Shown here piece by piece: positions 41,601 to 50,017 of a stretch of DNA of 64,000 nucleotides (its first letter is position 1; every line of letters begins with the position of its first letter). Below the pieces are notes generated by a model. It was not told where the DNA came from. It saw only the letters and a list, made by a program, of their open reading frames with translations, and did not search any database. This DNA is from JBFGFX01 sp965232455. Its GTDB lineage: Bacteria > Pseudomonadota > Gammaproteobacteria > Steroidobacterales > Woeseiaceae. The position numbers and the translations under genes were made by a program. Location of the stretch: NCBI GenBank assembly GCA_965232455.1, contig OZ246981.1:3968001-4032000 (forward strand). The letters run 5' to 3'.

Positions 41601-41741
41601 AAGCAACGACTCGACTTCATCGCGAAGCTCGCGGTCATCGGCGCAGGTTTTCTCGATGAACGCCGCCCGATCGTCTTCCGGCAGTTCCAGCGCCTCGCTG
41701 ACGATCGCCTTGATGCGTTGCCAGTTTTCGTCGCTGTTCAC
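38610..41741 (-). CDS. Ser/Thr kinase fused to FGE-sulfatase and alpha/beta-hydrolase domains
   Basis: 1043 residues. An N-terminal ~95-residue region like those preceding such kinases is followed by a Hanks kinase domain (G-T-G-G-M-G-Q-V-Y-R-A, H-R-D-I-K-P-G-N-V, D-F-G-L-A-K). A TM helix lies near residue 390, then a formylglycine-generating-enzyme-like domain (G-G-S-Y...V-S-W-F-E-A-D-A-Y-C...A-G-N-V-R-E-W...G-L-R-C-A) and a C-terminal alpha/beta hydrolase (Y-Y-G-F-S-A-G-A, late H in A-G-G-H). Kinase inside, two extracytoplasmic domains outside. Same strand as ECF sigma gene upstream, likely one regulon. Confidence 0.88.
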   Translation of the reverse strand: MNSDENWQRIKAIVSEALELPEDDRAAFIEKTCADDRELRDEVESLLFYAADDGFLEQPLLVAATGDSPDDASQTFLEPGSRLGPYEIESLIGTGGMGQVYRARDSRLERVVAIKVLPGRFADDDARRQRFEREARVISRLNHPHICTLHDIGTEQGVGYLVMEYIDGETLAAALAKGSLPVPLAVTYARQLAEGLNRAHESGIVHRDIKPGNVMLGESGAKLLDFGLAKRSQGPVMPALDNAGEAAGSPEDPDTFALSRMTRFGTVMGTAPYMSPEQARGEPVDAIADQFSLGATLYEMLTRQRPFRGETTAAVVESLLSDMPEPIRQLRPEVPAELEILVMRCLEKDPDKRFGTTAELAAALREIEARHAGKGGVRLDKRAAIATLLGIVVVATVLAYQAFYDDAIRWIERDTLHEVDALTEAGELARAYSLLYPIAERLPDDPPIRQRLDRITLPIVINTEPDGARVRFRPYASEEAWIDVGETPLIGQRIPYAMMEWRIEKEGYATFVGAPFGVASFTVFGKGLSLVPEDEQPPGMTRIPGGSYQRVLFPPVVLDDYWLDQYEVSNREYAEFIADGGYETPRYWQQAFVDGGRELPFADAMARFVDRDGKPGPAGWQDGGYDQDGADMPVRGVSWFEADAYCRYREKELPTLFHWSAANRQEQLSDIVGVSNFGEAPAPVGNRRALSDFGTYDLAGNVREWVFNASPTGRYVLGGAWSDPTHSFNVDTDSNDPWVRAATNGLRCARYPAPLDAELTQVLEFDEQQYALATVSDELYEAYSRIFEYDKGPLDARVEERRQESKWRYEFVSFDAAYGGERVMAHLFLPPAAEPPYQAVVWYPGNDAFLFDADGVLASPYLFDFIPGGGRALVYPVYKGTYQRSMQTEIPAGPNQMRDMLAVWSKDLARTLDYLEQRDDIDSSRIAYYGFSAGAVYGPIFTAIEDRFAASVLLGGGSVDFFPPDTSLIAFAPRSMVPTLMINGVDDFIMPFATAQRTLFELLGTSPNDKRHARLAGGHIPSDRRELIEEIESWLDRHLGAVK

Positions 41742-41936
41742 TTGACGGTTCAGACCTCCGTGAGACGCGGCGCCGACCCGCGGATCACCGCCGGCGCCGC
41801 CTCGGCAATGTACTAATTACAACCAAACCCGGCAGACTTGCAACACCGGGACTACGGAGGCCATGAGCGGATGCGGCCTCCCGAGGGTCACGGCGACATT
41901 TGCTGCCGCCTGGCGCATCCGTCATGGCAATTCTCC

Positions 41937-42446
41937 TCAGTCTGCCCTTCGGCTGTAGTAGCCGACTCGGCGCACCTGGTAGGTCCACAGATTGGCCAGG
42001 TCCTGCGACATACCGAGGATCTCGCTACGGCCGACGACTGCGATGGAGTCGGTGCGAGTCGAGCCCAATCCGGTGACGAACGTCAGCGTGCCCGTGCAGT
42101 CCGGGTTGATGACCACCGAGCCTTCGTAGGGAACCCCGGGCGCGAAGAACGTATCTTCGACCGTGACGTCGAAGGTCCCGCTTATCGAACCGTCCCGCTT
42201 GATGAACATGGTGCCGAGTGCCGTGATGTCCTTATCCGGCGGAAGATCCGGCAGCATCTGCCGGCCGATGGACGTTGCGAACAACCACCTGCCGGTGACG
42301 TTTCGCAACGAGCAACCGTATCGACCGCCGATGAACCGCTCGGGCCCTGCGTAGGACTCGCCGTTCGTAGCGGATTCGGCGCCGGCGGCGGTGCCGCACA
42401 GCGATGCCATAGCGCACGCTACCAGTATGTTTTTGAGTGATTTCAT
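41937..42446 (-). CDS. secreted protein of unknown function
   Basis: 169 residues from the ATG that gives a good signal peptide (M-K-S-L-K-N-I-L-V-A-C-A-M-A-S-L-C-G-T-A-A-G-A). The mature part is beta-rich, with G-T-M-F-I-K-R-D-G-S-I-S-G-T-F-D and a Cys in N-P-D-C-T. It sits between an ECF sigma factor and the kinase fusion, so it may be a regulated secreted product. No family recognised. Confidence 0.6.
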   Translation of the reverse strand: MKSLKNILVACAMASLCGTAAGAESATNGESYAGPERFIGGRYGCSLRNVTGRWLFATSIGRQMLPDLPPDKDITALGTMFIKRDGSISGTFDVTVEDTFFAPGVPYEGSVVINPDCTGTLTFVTGLGSTRTDSIAVVGRSEILGMSQDLANLWTYQVRRVGYYSRRAD

Positions 42447-42549
42447 CGTTTTCTCCTCGTTTCGCTGTTTGCCTGGCCCGGCGATTACCGCGCCTTCATT
42501 GGTTAAGGCGCAGACAGCGAAAAAAGGGATCACGGGAATTCCGGAATCG

Positions 42550-43119
42550 TCAGTCCCGACCCGACAACGCGCGACGGAGCCACACCCGGGCGACTGCCCA
42601 GTCGCGCTTTACCGTGGGAACGGATACACCAAGTACGGCGGCGATCTCGTCGTTCTTCAACCCGCCGAAATAGCGCATTTGCACGACCTGGCACTGGCGC
42701 TCGTCGAGCGCCGCCAGTTTGTTCAGCGCCTCGTCGAGTGCAATCAGATCGACCTCCTCGACACGGCCGTCCGATTGCCGTGATTCGATGAGCGTCACGG
42801 CGCTGGCATCGCCGCCTCGTTTTGCGGCTTTCCGTTTGCGGGCGTGATCGACCAGTACACGATGCATGATCCTGGACGCCATCGCGAAGAAATGCGCACG
42901 ATTCTTCCAGGAGATGTTTTCGTAGCTACCGAGCCGGAGGTAGACCTCGTGGACCAGGGCGGTGGGCGCGAGGGTGTGGCCGGCTCGCTCGCCGGCAAGG
43001 TGATAACTGGCGACGCGGCGCAGCTCATCGTAAACGGCCGGCATGAGCTCAACCAGCGCATCGTGATCGCCGGCCTCCCATCGGGCCAGCAATTGTGTCA
43101 AAGGGCCGGCATCAGCCAT
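42550..43119 (-). CDS. ECF-type RNA polymerase sigma factor
   Basis: 189 residues. Region 2 (Y-D-E-L-R-R-V-A-S-Y-H-L...A-L-V-H-E-V-Y-L-R-L...F-F-A-M-A-S-R-I-M-H-R-V-L-V-D-H-A-R) and region 4 (M-R-Y-F-G-G-L-K-N-D-E-I-A-A-V-L-G-V-S-V-P-T-V-K-R-D-W) identify the sigma subgroup often encoded next to Ser/Thr kinases. No anti-sigma gene is adjacent; the kinase fusion downstream may take that part. Confidence 0.92.
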   Translation of the reverse strand: MADAGPLTQLLARWEAGDHDALVELMPAVYDELRRVASYHLAGERAGHTLAPTALVHEVYLRLGSYENISWKNRAHFFAMASRIMHRVLVDHARKRKAAKRGGDASAVTLIESRQSDGRVEEVDLIALDEALNKLAALDERQCQVVQMRYFGGLKNDEIAAVLGVSVPTVKRDWAVARVWLRRALSGRD

Positions 43120-43406
43120 CGCAAGCGCTCCGATTACCGGCTTTACATCGATCGCCGGGGCACAGTTTCGTCAAAGGGTCTCAATCACGCGCGGTAGAAA
43201 CCCCGAAAGGGAATTATCGCAAAAACTCGAGCCAACGTGTCGCAGGCGTCCCGAGCCCCTGGACTGGTTAGTTGCGGGAACCTGCACGAGCTGAACGAGT
43301 CCTATCGCGAGCGCGCCATTGAAAATACGCTTGATCTTTGCTGATTTACCAATGCGCCTACATCATAAGCGACACGAAACGCGAACAACCAACCGTCGAG
43401 ACATGC

Positions 43407-44858
43407 ATGCCGCACCGCACATTCCTTCTTCGATTCTCTGCCTCGGCGCTGCTGCTGTCGATGAACACCGTCAACGCCGGCTCCGAATACGTCGAGCCCT
43501 CGTTCAGGGTCCAGACGGCTGTCTTGTCTTTGCAGTTTCCCGAACAGAATGCTTCAAGCCTGGCGTTTGCAGGACGCAACAAGGATGGGAAGCCGATGCT
43601 GGGGCTGATTCGTATCGAGCAAGGCGATCTCCGTTATCGAGAGATCGATTTGCCGGATGGCGCCGTTGCGATCGACGTCGGGCCGGTATCCGCGGAGGCC
43701 AGCGCGCTGTACGTACTGGCTGCCGGTGCGGTCTACTCGGTCACCACCTACCAAAGCGAACTCGCATTGATCGCCGAGACGACAAGCCTCTACCGCGGTC
43801 GCTCGCTCGCTGAGCTGACCAGCGACCTCGACTTCGCTCGTGACATTGACGGCGATGAAGTTACCGAGTTGCTCGTTCCGGACTTCGATGCTTTGCACGT
43901 CGTGGGTGCGACGGCTCGCCGCAGCATCGCATTACCCAGTTATCGCCGCGGTTACGATCAAACCGTCACGTATCGCGCGCCGGCGGTAGCGACGGCGCCT
44001 GACGTGGCCGGCGGCAGGTTGTACGCCGTGCGCGGCGACGAGCTGTTGCAGTTCGGGCCAGGATCGAAGACGGCGAGCGCCAGCAAACTCGCCCTGGGCC
44101 TTAGCAACGAGCTGGAGCAGGAGACCTTCTACAACAGTTATGAGGACATCGATCAGACTGACGTAGTTCTGCGCGAAGTGGAACGGTTCACGGACGTCAA
44201 TGGCGACGGCGTGCCGGACATTGTAACGCTGGAGACCGTCAGCACCGGCGTGTTCAACAAGACCACGACTTATCGCGTGCATCATGGCAGACTCGAAGCC
44301 GATCAACTCGCCTTCGACAGCGAAGCGGACACCGTACTCTCCAGCCGCGGCTTTCAGCTCAGTGCGCGGATCGCGCCGCTCGATGACACGCGCAAGATGA
44401 TGGTGACCGCGAGCGTCCAGCTTGGTGTCGGAACGATTATTGGCGCGCTGTTTTCGCGTGCCGTCACGATGCGGATCAACGTCCATCCACCCGCGAGCGA
44501 CGGGACCATCGCGTCGGCACCGAGCACAACCATAAAGGGCCGCGTCAGATTCGATTTCGGCACCGGACAGGTCGAGTTTCCGACCATAGCGTTCGGCGAC
44601 ATCGATGGAGACGGTATCAACGACCTGATTCTGAAGGAACGTAAGCGCGTCTTGTATTGGCGGCGCGGAACCGGCGACGGTAGTTTCGAGACCCGCTCCA
44701 AAAAACTGGAAGTTACAGGCCCCGCCGACGGCACGAACGTGGCGCTTGCCGACCTCACCGGCGATGGCCGAGAGGAGCTGGTGGTGCTCTACGGCAGAGC
44801 GGACGGGGAGGCATTGACGGGCCGTGTTGCGGTGATTCGCGACTTTCCGCAGAGCTGA
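43407..44858 (+). CDS. secreted FG-GAP/VCBS repeat protein
   Basis: 483 residues from the ATG giving a signal peptide (L-L-R-F-S-A-S-A-L-L-L-S...V-N-A-G). Several Ca-binding-like D-x-D-G-D repeats are visible (D-I-D-G-D-E-V-T-E-L, D-V-N-G-D-G-V-P-D, D-I-D-G-D-G-I-N-D, L-T-G-D-G-R-E-E), as in beta-propeller FG-GAP proteins. Likely periplasmic or surface-exposed; function unknown. Confidence 0.8.
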   Translation: MPHRTFLLRFSASALLLSMNTVNAGSEYVEPSFRVQTAVLSLQFPEQNASSLAFAGRNKDGKPMLGLIRIEQGDLRYREIDLPDGAVAIDVGPVSAEASALYVLAAGAVYSVTTYQSELALIAETTSLYRGRSLAELTSDLDFARDIDGDEVTELLVPDFDALHVVGATARRSIALPSYRRGYDQTVTYRAPAVATAPDVAGGRLYAVRGDELLQFGPGSKTASASKLALGLSNELEQETFYNSYEDIDQTDVVLREVERFTDVNGDGVPDIVTLETVSTGVFNKTTTYRVHHGRLEADQLAFDSEADTVLSSRGFQLSARIAPLDDTRKMMVTASVQLGVGTIIGALFSRAVTMRINVHPPASDGTIASAPSTTIKGRVRFDFGTGQVEFPTIAFGDIDGDGINDLILKERKRVLYWRRGTGDGSFETRSKKLEVTGPADGTNVALADLTGDGREELVVLYGRADGEALTGRVAVIRDFPQS

Positions 44859-44966
44859 TCCGCGAGCGTCGAGTTCCCCGCACCCCGTGCGCCGTTTACG
44901 TCAAGGCATAGACTTCATTGCCGTTATCGGCCAGCTGCGACTCCAGCCACTCGGCAAGGAGATTAG

Positions 44967-46241
44967 TTACGCGGATTTGGCAAGCGCCTGATCCAGATCA
45001 GCGATGATATCGTCGATGTGTTCGATGCCGATACACAATCGAATCATGTCCGGGGTGACGCCGGCCGCCGTTAGTTCGTCATCCGAGAGTTGGCGATGTG
45101 TCGTAGACGCCGGGTGTGCTGCGAGTGACTTCACGTCACCAATATTCACCAACCGCACGAACATCTCGAGCGAGTCATAGAACTTCACACCCGCATCGAA
45201 CCCACCCTTGATACCGAACGTGAGCAGTGCCGAGGGTTTGCCATTAGTGTACTTCTGGGCAAGCTCGAAATAGGGAGAGTCGGGAAGGCCGGCGAAGTGT
45301 ACCCATTCGACGCGGGGATGTTCAGAAAGGTATTTCGCAACCGCCAGAGCGTTCTCGCAGTGCCGTTCCATCCGCAACGGCAGCGTCGCAAGACCTTGCA
45401 GAATTATGAAGGCGTTCATCGCACTCATTGCCGAGCCCGTGTTCCGCAATGGGACGGTGCGGGCGCGGCCAATGTATGCGGCGGGCCCGAGTGCCTCTGT
45501 ATAAACAACGCCGTGATAGGAGCTTTCGGGCTCCGTCAACATGTGAAACTTCTCCGCGTGATCCGCCCACGGGAAGTTGCCGCTGTCGACGATAACGCCG
45601 CCCAGGGAGTTGCCGTGGCCGGCCATGTACTTCGTCAGCGAGTTAACGACGATGTCGGCGCCCCAGCGAATCGGTTTGATCAACGCCGGGGTCGCAACGG
45701 TGTTGTCGACAATCAGCGGGACGCCTCGGTCATGCGCCAAGTTGGCCATCGCCTCGATATCGACAATGTTGCCAGCGGGATTGCCAATAGACTCGCAGAA
45801 GACGGCTGTCGTCTTGTCGTCGATCAAACTTCGCATCGCATCGACCGAATCATTCTCGGCGAAACGTACGTCCACACCGAGTTTTGGGAGCATGTGCTTG
45901 AACAAGGTGTACGTACCGCCGTACAGCAGCGGCACGGTGACGATGTTGTTGCCCTTCTCGGCGATATTCAGAATTGCATAATTGATGGCTGCGCTGCCCG
46001 CACTGACACACAAACCTGCGATACCGCCCTCGAGTTCCGCGCTCCGCTTTTCCAGTATATCGACGGTGGGATTCATGATCCGCGAATAGATGTTTCCTTC
46101 CACTTCGAGGTTAAACAGTGCGGCGCCGTGGGCTGCATCATCGAATTCGTAGGCGACGGTCTGATAAATCGGTACGGCGACGGCCTTGGTGGTGGGGTCT
46201 GCTTTGAATCCGGCGTGAATAGAGAGTGTCTCGTCTTTCAT
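44967..46241 (-). CDS. metY: O-acetylhomoserine/O-succinylhomoserine sulfhydrylase
   Basis: 424 residues, PLP fold-type I gamma family. PLP-binding Lys in N-S-L-T-K-Y-M-A-G-H-G-N, plus D-N-T-V-A-T-P near the cofactor Asp and the C-terminal H-P-A-S-T-T-H substrate loop. It makes homocysteine from an acylated homoserine and sulfide. Nine bases downstream of metA, so the two form a methionine operon. Confidence 0.93.
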   Translation of the reverse strand: MKDETLSIHAGFKADPTTKAVAVPIYQTVAYEFDDAAHGAALFNLEVEGNIYSRIMNPTVDILEKRSAELEGGIAGLCVSAGSAAINYAILNIAEKGNNIVTVPLLYGGTYTLFKHMLPKLGVDVRFAENDSVDAMRSLIDDKTTAVFCESIGNPAGNIVDIEAMANLAHDRGVPLIVDNTVATPALIKPIRWGADIVVNSLTKYMAGHGNSLGGVIVDSGNFPWADHAEKFHMLTEPESSYHGVVYTEALGPAAYIGRARTVPLRNTGSAMSAMNAFIILQGLATLPLRMERHCENALAVAKYLSEHPRVEWVHFAGLPDSPYFELAQKYTNGKPSALLTFGIKGGFDAGVKFYDSLEMFVRLVNIGDVKSLAAHPASTTHRQLSDDELTAAGVTPDMIRLCIGIEHIDDIIADLDQALAKSA

Positions 46242-46250
46242 TGTGAATCC

Positions 46251-47297
46251 TTAGTTTCGACTGAGTGGATTTTCGGGATCTATTCCCGCCATGAACTGTT
46301 TTGTGCGATCGAGATTGGTGAGCTGATAAACCAGGCCAAGCCAGTTGTTGACAATCGATTTAGCCGTATCTCCCCAGGTGTTCATGAGCTCGACGTCAAC
46401 TTCGTTGTCGAGGATGTCGATGAGCGCATCAGTATTTGAGTAGGACGATTCTATGCGATTCCACACCTTACTCGGAAAGTAGTTTTCGGGAAATGGCGGC
46501 AATGCATCCCGTGCACCGGACTGATAGCGGCGTATTTCGCGCTTGTATTCTTTGAGCAAACTATTGTAGTCGTACTCGGGATGGCCTTGAAAATAGACGA
46601 TTCGGATCTGATCCGAACTCACCGCCATGTGTACGCCGCCTTCATCGCTTTCGGCCAGAACTCTCAGGCCGGCGTCCTCCAGTTGTTGTCGTGAGATATC
46701 GTTGAATCGCGAATGAGGAACATCGAATTTCGTATTCACGTCGCGCATTAGCGGGTGGTCCGCGTCACACACACGATGGCTGTAGACACCCCACCGTTTC
46801 GCCGGTAATGGCTGCCGATCAATGTCATGAAAGCGTTTCAGCAGGGCGTGGGTTGCCAGACAGGAGCAGAGAATCGACGCAACATTCCCTTGCGCCCAGC
46901 TCACCACATCGAGCAACGGCGTCCAGAACTTTTCCTGATTGAGATGCGGATTGGCGACGTTCGCACCCGTGATAATCAGTGCGTCCAGGCCTTGTATTCG
47001 CAGTTCGTCAAAATCGCTGTAGTAACGCTCGATGTACTCACAGGTTTCATCGCTGCGCTCCAGCGCAGGTAGCGAGAACGGATAAACGTAAAACTGCGCG
47101 ATACGATTACAGCTTCCGACCAAACGGATGAACTGCCGCTCAGTCGCCTGCAACGCCGCATCCGGCATCATGTTGAGAAAACCGATATGCAGTTCACGGA
47201 TGTCTTGCTTTTCGGCACGCTCCGGAGACAGAACGTCGTGGCCTTGCCGGCGTAGCTCGGCGAAGGTCGGCAGGTCCGTGTGCGCGATGAGTGTCAC
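46251..47297 (-). CDS. metA: homoserine O-acyltransferase MetA
   Basis: 348 residues from a GTG start. MetA-type class I glutamine-amidotransferase-like fold: acyl-carrying Cys in L-C-S-C-L-A-T-H and the catalytic His-Glu pair in F-Q-G-H-P-E-Y-D. Activates homoserine with acetyl- or succinyl-CoA; acyl specificity is not decided here. The partner sulfhydrylase metY follows directly. Confidence 0.9.
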   Translation of the reverse strand: MTLIAHTDLPTFAELRRQGHDVLSPERAEKQDIRELHIGFLNMMPDAALQATERQFIRLVGSCNRIAQFYVYPFSLPALERSDETCEYIERYYSDFDELRIQGLDALIITGANVANPHLNQEKFWTPLLDVVSWAQGNVASILCSCLATHALLKRFHDIDRQPLPAKRWGVYSHRVCDADHPLMRDVNTKFDVPHSRFNDISRQQLEDAGLRVLAESDEGGVHMAVSSDQIRIVYFQGHPEYDYNSLLKEYKREIRRYQSGARDALPPFPENYFPSKVWNRIESSYSNTDALIDILDNEVDVELMNTWGDTAKSIVNNWLGLVYQLTNLDRTKQFMAGIDPENPLSRN

Positions 47298-47626
47298 GGT
47301 CAGTCAGCGATTGGTTGCAACTGCAAGGGTTGTTTGTAAGCGTTTCTGTGGAACACCACTTGGCACACCAGTGTCACTCGGGTATCGGTAGTTTGTCTGA
47401 AAGAATCGCCGAAAGCACTACCAGGCCACTGTTTCGAGCGGATGACTACACACTACCCGGCAGCCGAACTCGCAAAGCTCACTGAGGCAGCGTACAAATT
47501 ATGCGAAGGGGACGGTCACAAGCCTGAACTTCTGGTGCTGCGACAAGTAAATGTCAGTTAGGCCTGACGGGGAACTCACGCATCCCGATCCTGTTTCTCG
47601 GCTTCAGGGGACAGCCTGGCCAAGAA
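47298..47626. other. intergenic region upstream of metA
   Basis: About 330 bp between metA and the S9 peptidase stop. No SAM riboswitch consensus, MetJ box or gene was found. Minor inverted repeats only. Confidence 0.5.
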
Positions 47627-49741
47627 TCAGTCAGCCAGGTATTCAGCCAGCCAAGCGTGCACTTCTTGCCAGTAGTAACGCGCCTCAGACCCCTTCATGA
47701 TCCAGTGGTCCGCGTCGTGAAACACGAGCAGCCGTCCGGGAACCTGTCTGCGCTGCACGTAACTCCATGCCGCGATCGTCTGGTTGATGGGTACCCGAAA
47801 ATCCTTCTCGCCGATTGTCAGTAGTATCGGTGTCGAGTAGTTGCGGGCAAACGACGACGGGCTCTGCTCGTCCCAAATCGGGCTGTCGCCCCAGGGCGGG
47901 CCGCCGGCATTGATTTCACGATGATGTATGACGTCACTCGTCGACCACTGGCCTTCCATGTCGACCAGTCCCGCATGACCCACGAGGGCGCGAAAACGCG
48001 TGGTCGTGCCCTGCAGCCAGTTGATCAGGTGGCCACCATAGCTCGCGCCGCTGGCGGCCTGGCGATCGGCGTCGATGAACGGATAGCGCCTGATAGCCTC
48101 GTCCAACGCCGCCACGATCTCATCGCCGGGAGTCTTCAGCGGATCGCCCTGTATCGCCCGCGAGAACTCGACACCGTAGCCGACGGAGCCGGTGTAATCG
48201 GTCATGACCACGACGTAGCCCGCAGACGCCAGCAGGTGCGGGCTCCAGCGAACGTGGTCGGCATCCAGCGACGACGCGTGCGGGCCGCCGTGGATCAGCG
48301 TGACGACGGGATACTTCTTATTCTCGTCGAACTTCGGTGGCAGCGCGACGTAGCTGTGGATGCGCCGCCCCAGCGTACTCTCGAACCAGAATTCCCTGAA
48401 CGGTTGCCGGTCGAGGACCGCGGCCCGGTCGACGTTAAATGCCGTCAGGCGCTCGTGCTCGCCGTTGCGGGTATGAACACGAACGATTTCGGCCGGCCGC
48501 GTCGCGTCTTCCCAACGAGCGACGACTGCCCGCCCCGCCGCCTGCGGGCCGGCATAGACGCCGCCACTGTTGCCGTTCAGCGCCTCGACACCGCCCCGGC
48601 CGCTGGCAGCCACGCCGAAGAGCCGCACCCTGCCCTCGTCTGGCGCCGTGAAATACACACGATCGCCGCCGCGGCTCACGGTCATGTCCGATACGGAACG
48701 ATCGAACCCGGCGGTGAGGAGCTTCGGCTCAGCCGGAAAGTCCTTGGCCTCGCCGCTTTTCGGCCAGTCGAATTGCGCGATCTCGGTGAGATTGTAGGCG
48801 TAGCCCGTAACCGGTTCGAACAGGCAGTACAGCGAGTTCCCGTCCGCGGAGAACGTCGCCGCGCGGCAACTCCACTCGTCGCCGACTGTCAGCGCTTCCG
48901 GCTCACCGCCGCTGTCCGCGATACGGAACAGGTGGTAGAGCGTCTCGGCGTGCGCGCTGTCGTCCAGGTTCACCGTCGCCGATATCACCAGCGCACGGCC
49001 GTCGGGCGCCCACTCCGGGTGCAGGCTTTCGCCCGCGAGCGACGGGACGCCGGCGAAGCCGGGCAAGGCCACGAAATCCGTGCCTGCCATCAGGTCCCTC
49101 GCCTCAGCGCCCGGCACGGCCTGCTGCACAAATACGTGCGTCTGCAGATCGTCGCGCCAGCGATTCCACTGCCGGATCGGAAAGATCTCGTATGTCGAAA
49201 CCTCGTAGTCGCGGTCTTCCCGCGCCTTTTTTTCTTCTGCATTCTCTTCGTCCGACATGGCACCCGGATAGACGCGGCTCTCGAATGCCACGCGTTTGCC
49301 ATCCGGACTCCATTTCGGCCCGGATGCGCCGGTGGCGAGCGACGTGATCTGCTGAGCCTCACCCGGCATTGTCATGTCCAGCACGTATATCTGGCTGACG
49401 TCTTCTTCGCCGCGCTTACTGCTGAAGGCGATCCGTGTGCTGTCGGGACTCCATGCAACACCGTCTTCCGAGTCGCTCGATGCCGTCAACCGCCTAGGCT
49501 CCCGGTCCCCGTCCACAGCCACCAGCCACAAATCGCTGACGGTTTCCTCTTCGTCGTAGTCAGGCTCCGTCACCTGAACAATCACCCACTCGCCATCGGG
49601 ACTCGGCACCGGCGTTCCGAGGCGGCGCATGGTCCAGACGTCTTCGTGGGTGACGGGGCGTACATCGGCGCCATCGTGGCTGTCTGCAACGACATTGGTT
49701 GGGAAATAGACAAGCAACAACAAGCCGATGATTCGCGACAC
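47627..49741 (-). CDS. secreted S9-family prolyl-oligopeptidase-like peptidase
   Basis: 704 residues from a GTG preceded by GAGGAG; this start gives a clean signal peptide (I-I-G-L-L-L-L-V-Y-F...V-V-A-D), whereas upstream ATGs do not. Beta-propeller repeats with W-S-P-D-G motifs fill residues 40-440. The alpha/beta hydrolase domain carries Ser in G-A-S-Y-G-G-H and His in D-A-D-H-W-I. Acylaminoacyl-peptidase type, probably periplasmic peptide degradation. Confidence 0.92.
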   Translation of the reverse strand: MSRIIGLLLLVYFPTNVVADSHDGADVRPVTHEDVWTMRRLGTPVPSPDGEWVIVQVTEPDYDEEETVSDLWLVAVDGDREPRRLTASSDSEDGVAWSPDSTRIAFSSKRGEEDVSQIYVLDMTMPGEAQQITSLATGASGPKWSPDGKRVAFESRVYPGAMSDEENAEEKKAREDRDYEVSTYEIFPIRQWNRWRDDLQTHVFVQQAVPGAEARDLMAGTDFVALPGFAGVPSLAGESLHPEWAPDGRALVISATVNLDDSAHAETLYHLFRIADSGGEPEALTVGDEWSCRAATFSADGNSLYCLFEPVTGYAYNLTEIAQFDWPKSGEAKDFPAEPKLLTAGFDRSVSDMTVSRGGDRVYFTAPDEGRVRLFGVAASGRGGVEALNGNSGGVYAGPQAAGRAVVARWEDATRPAEIVRVHTRNGEHERLTAFNVDRAAVLDRQPFREFWFESTLGRRIHSYVALPPKFDENKKYPVVTLIHGGPHASSLDADHVRWSPHLLASAGYVVVMTDYTGSVGYGVEFSRAIQGDPLKTPGDEIVAALDEAIRRYPFIDADRQAASGASYGGHLINWLQGTTTRFRALVGHAGLVDMEGQWSTSDVIHHREINAGGPPWGDSPIWDEQSPSSFARNYSTPILLTIGEKDFRVPINQTIAAWSYVQRRQVPGRLLVFHDADHWIMKGSEARYYWQEVHAWLAEYLAD

Positions 49742-49871
49742 AACGATTCTCCTCGTATCCGGTGGGGCAAGCGCCACATAATACTCTGGGTCATGCCGTT
49801 CCGCTCTCAGCATTTTGTGCATACATGATGCATAGCTGACATACGCAAATCTCACGCACGCCGTGATTTAG

Positions 49872-49925
49872 AAGCGGACGTCCCACATCCGCACACGCCC
49901 GTCCCACGAGCGGACGTCTCCGGCC
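49872..49925 (+). promoter_or_regulatory. upstream activator sites for NtrC-type regulator
   Basis: AGCGGACGTC occurs twice and CGTCCCAC twice, with GCGGA/TCCGC inverted pairs, 70-120 bp before the sigma54 promoter, the usual place of enhancer sites. The adjacent sigma54 regulator at 54676 is the likely ligand. Confidence 0.55.
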
Positions 49926-49990
49926 GGTAGTGATTCGGCTGAAAAACACTGAAGCTCCACATATCAAGCGCTTACGGTCTGCACGCAAGC

Positions 49991-50006
49991 TGGCACGATT
50001 AATGCA
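49991..50006 (+). promoter_or_regulatory. sigma54 promoter
   Basis: TGGCACGATTAATGCA has the invariant GG-N10-GC of -24/-12 promoters. The predicted start of transcription falls one base before the ATG of the HlyD-like gene, implying a leaderless mRNA. Confidence 0.75.
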
Positions 50007-50017
50007 GATTTGCCGGC

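Noticed and set aside
47298..47626. SAM or SAH riboswitch upstream of metA
   Set aside because: I looked for the conserved cores on the minus strand and found none.
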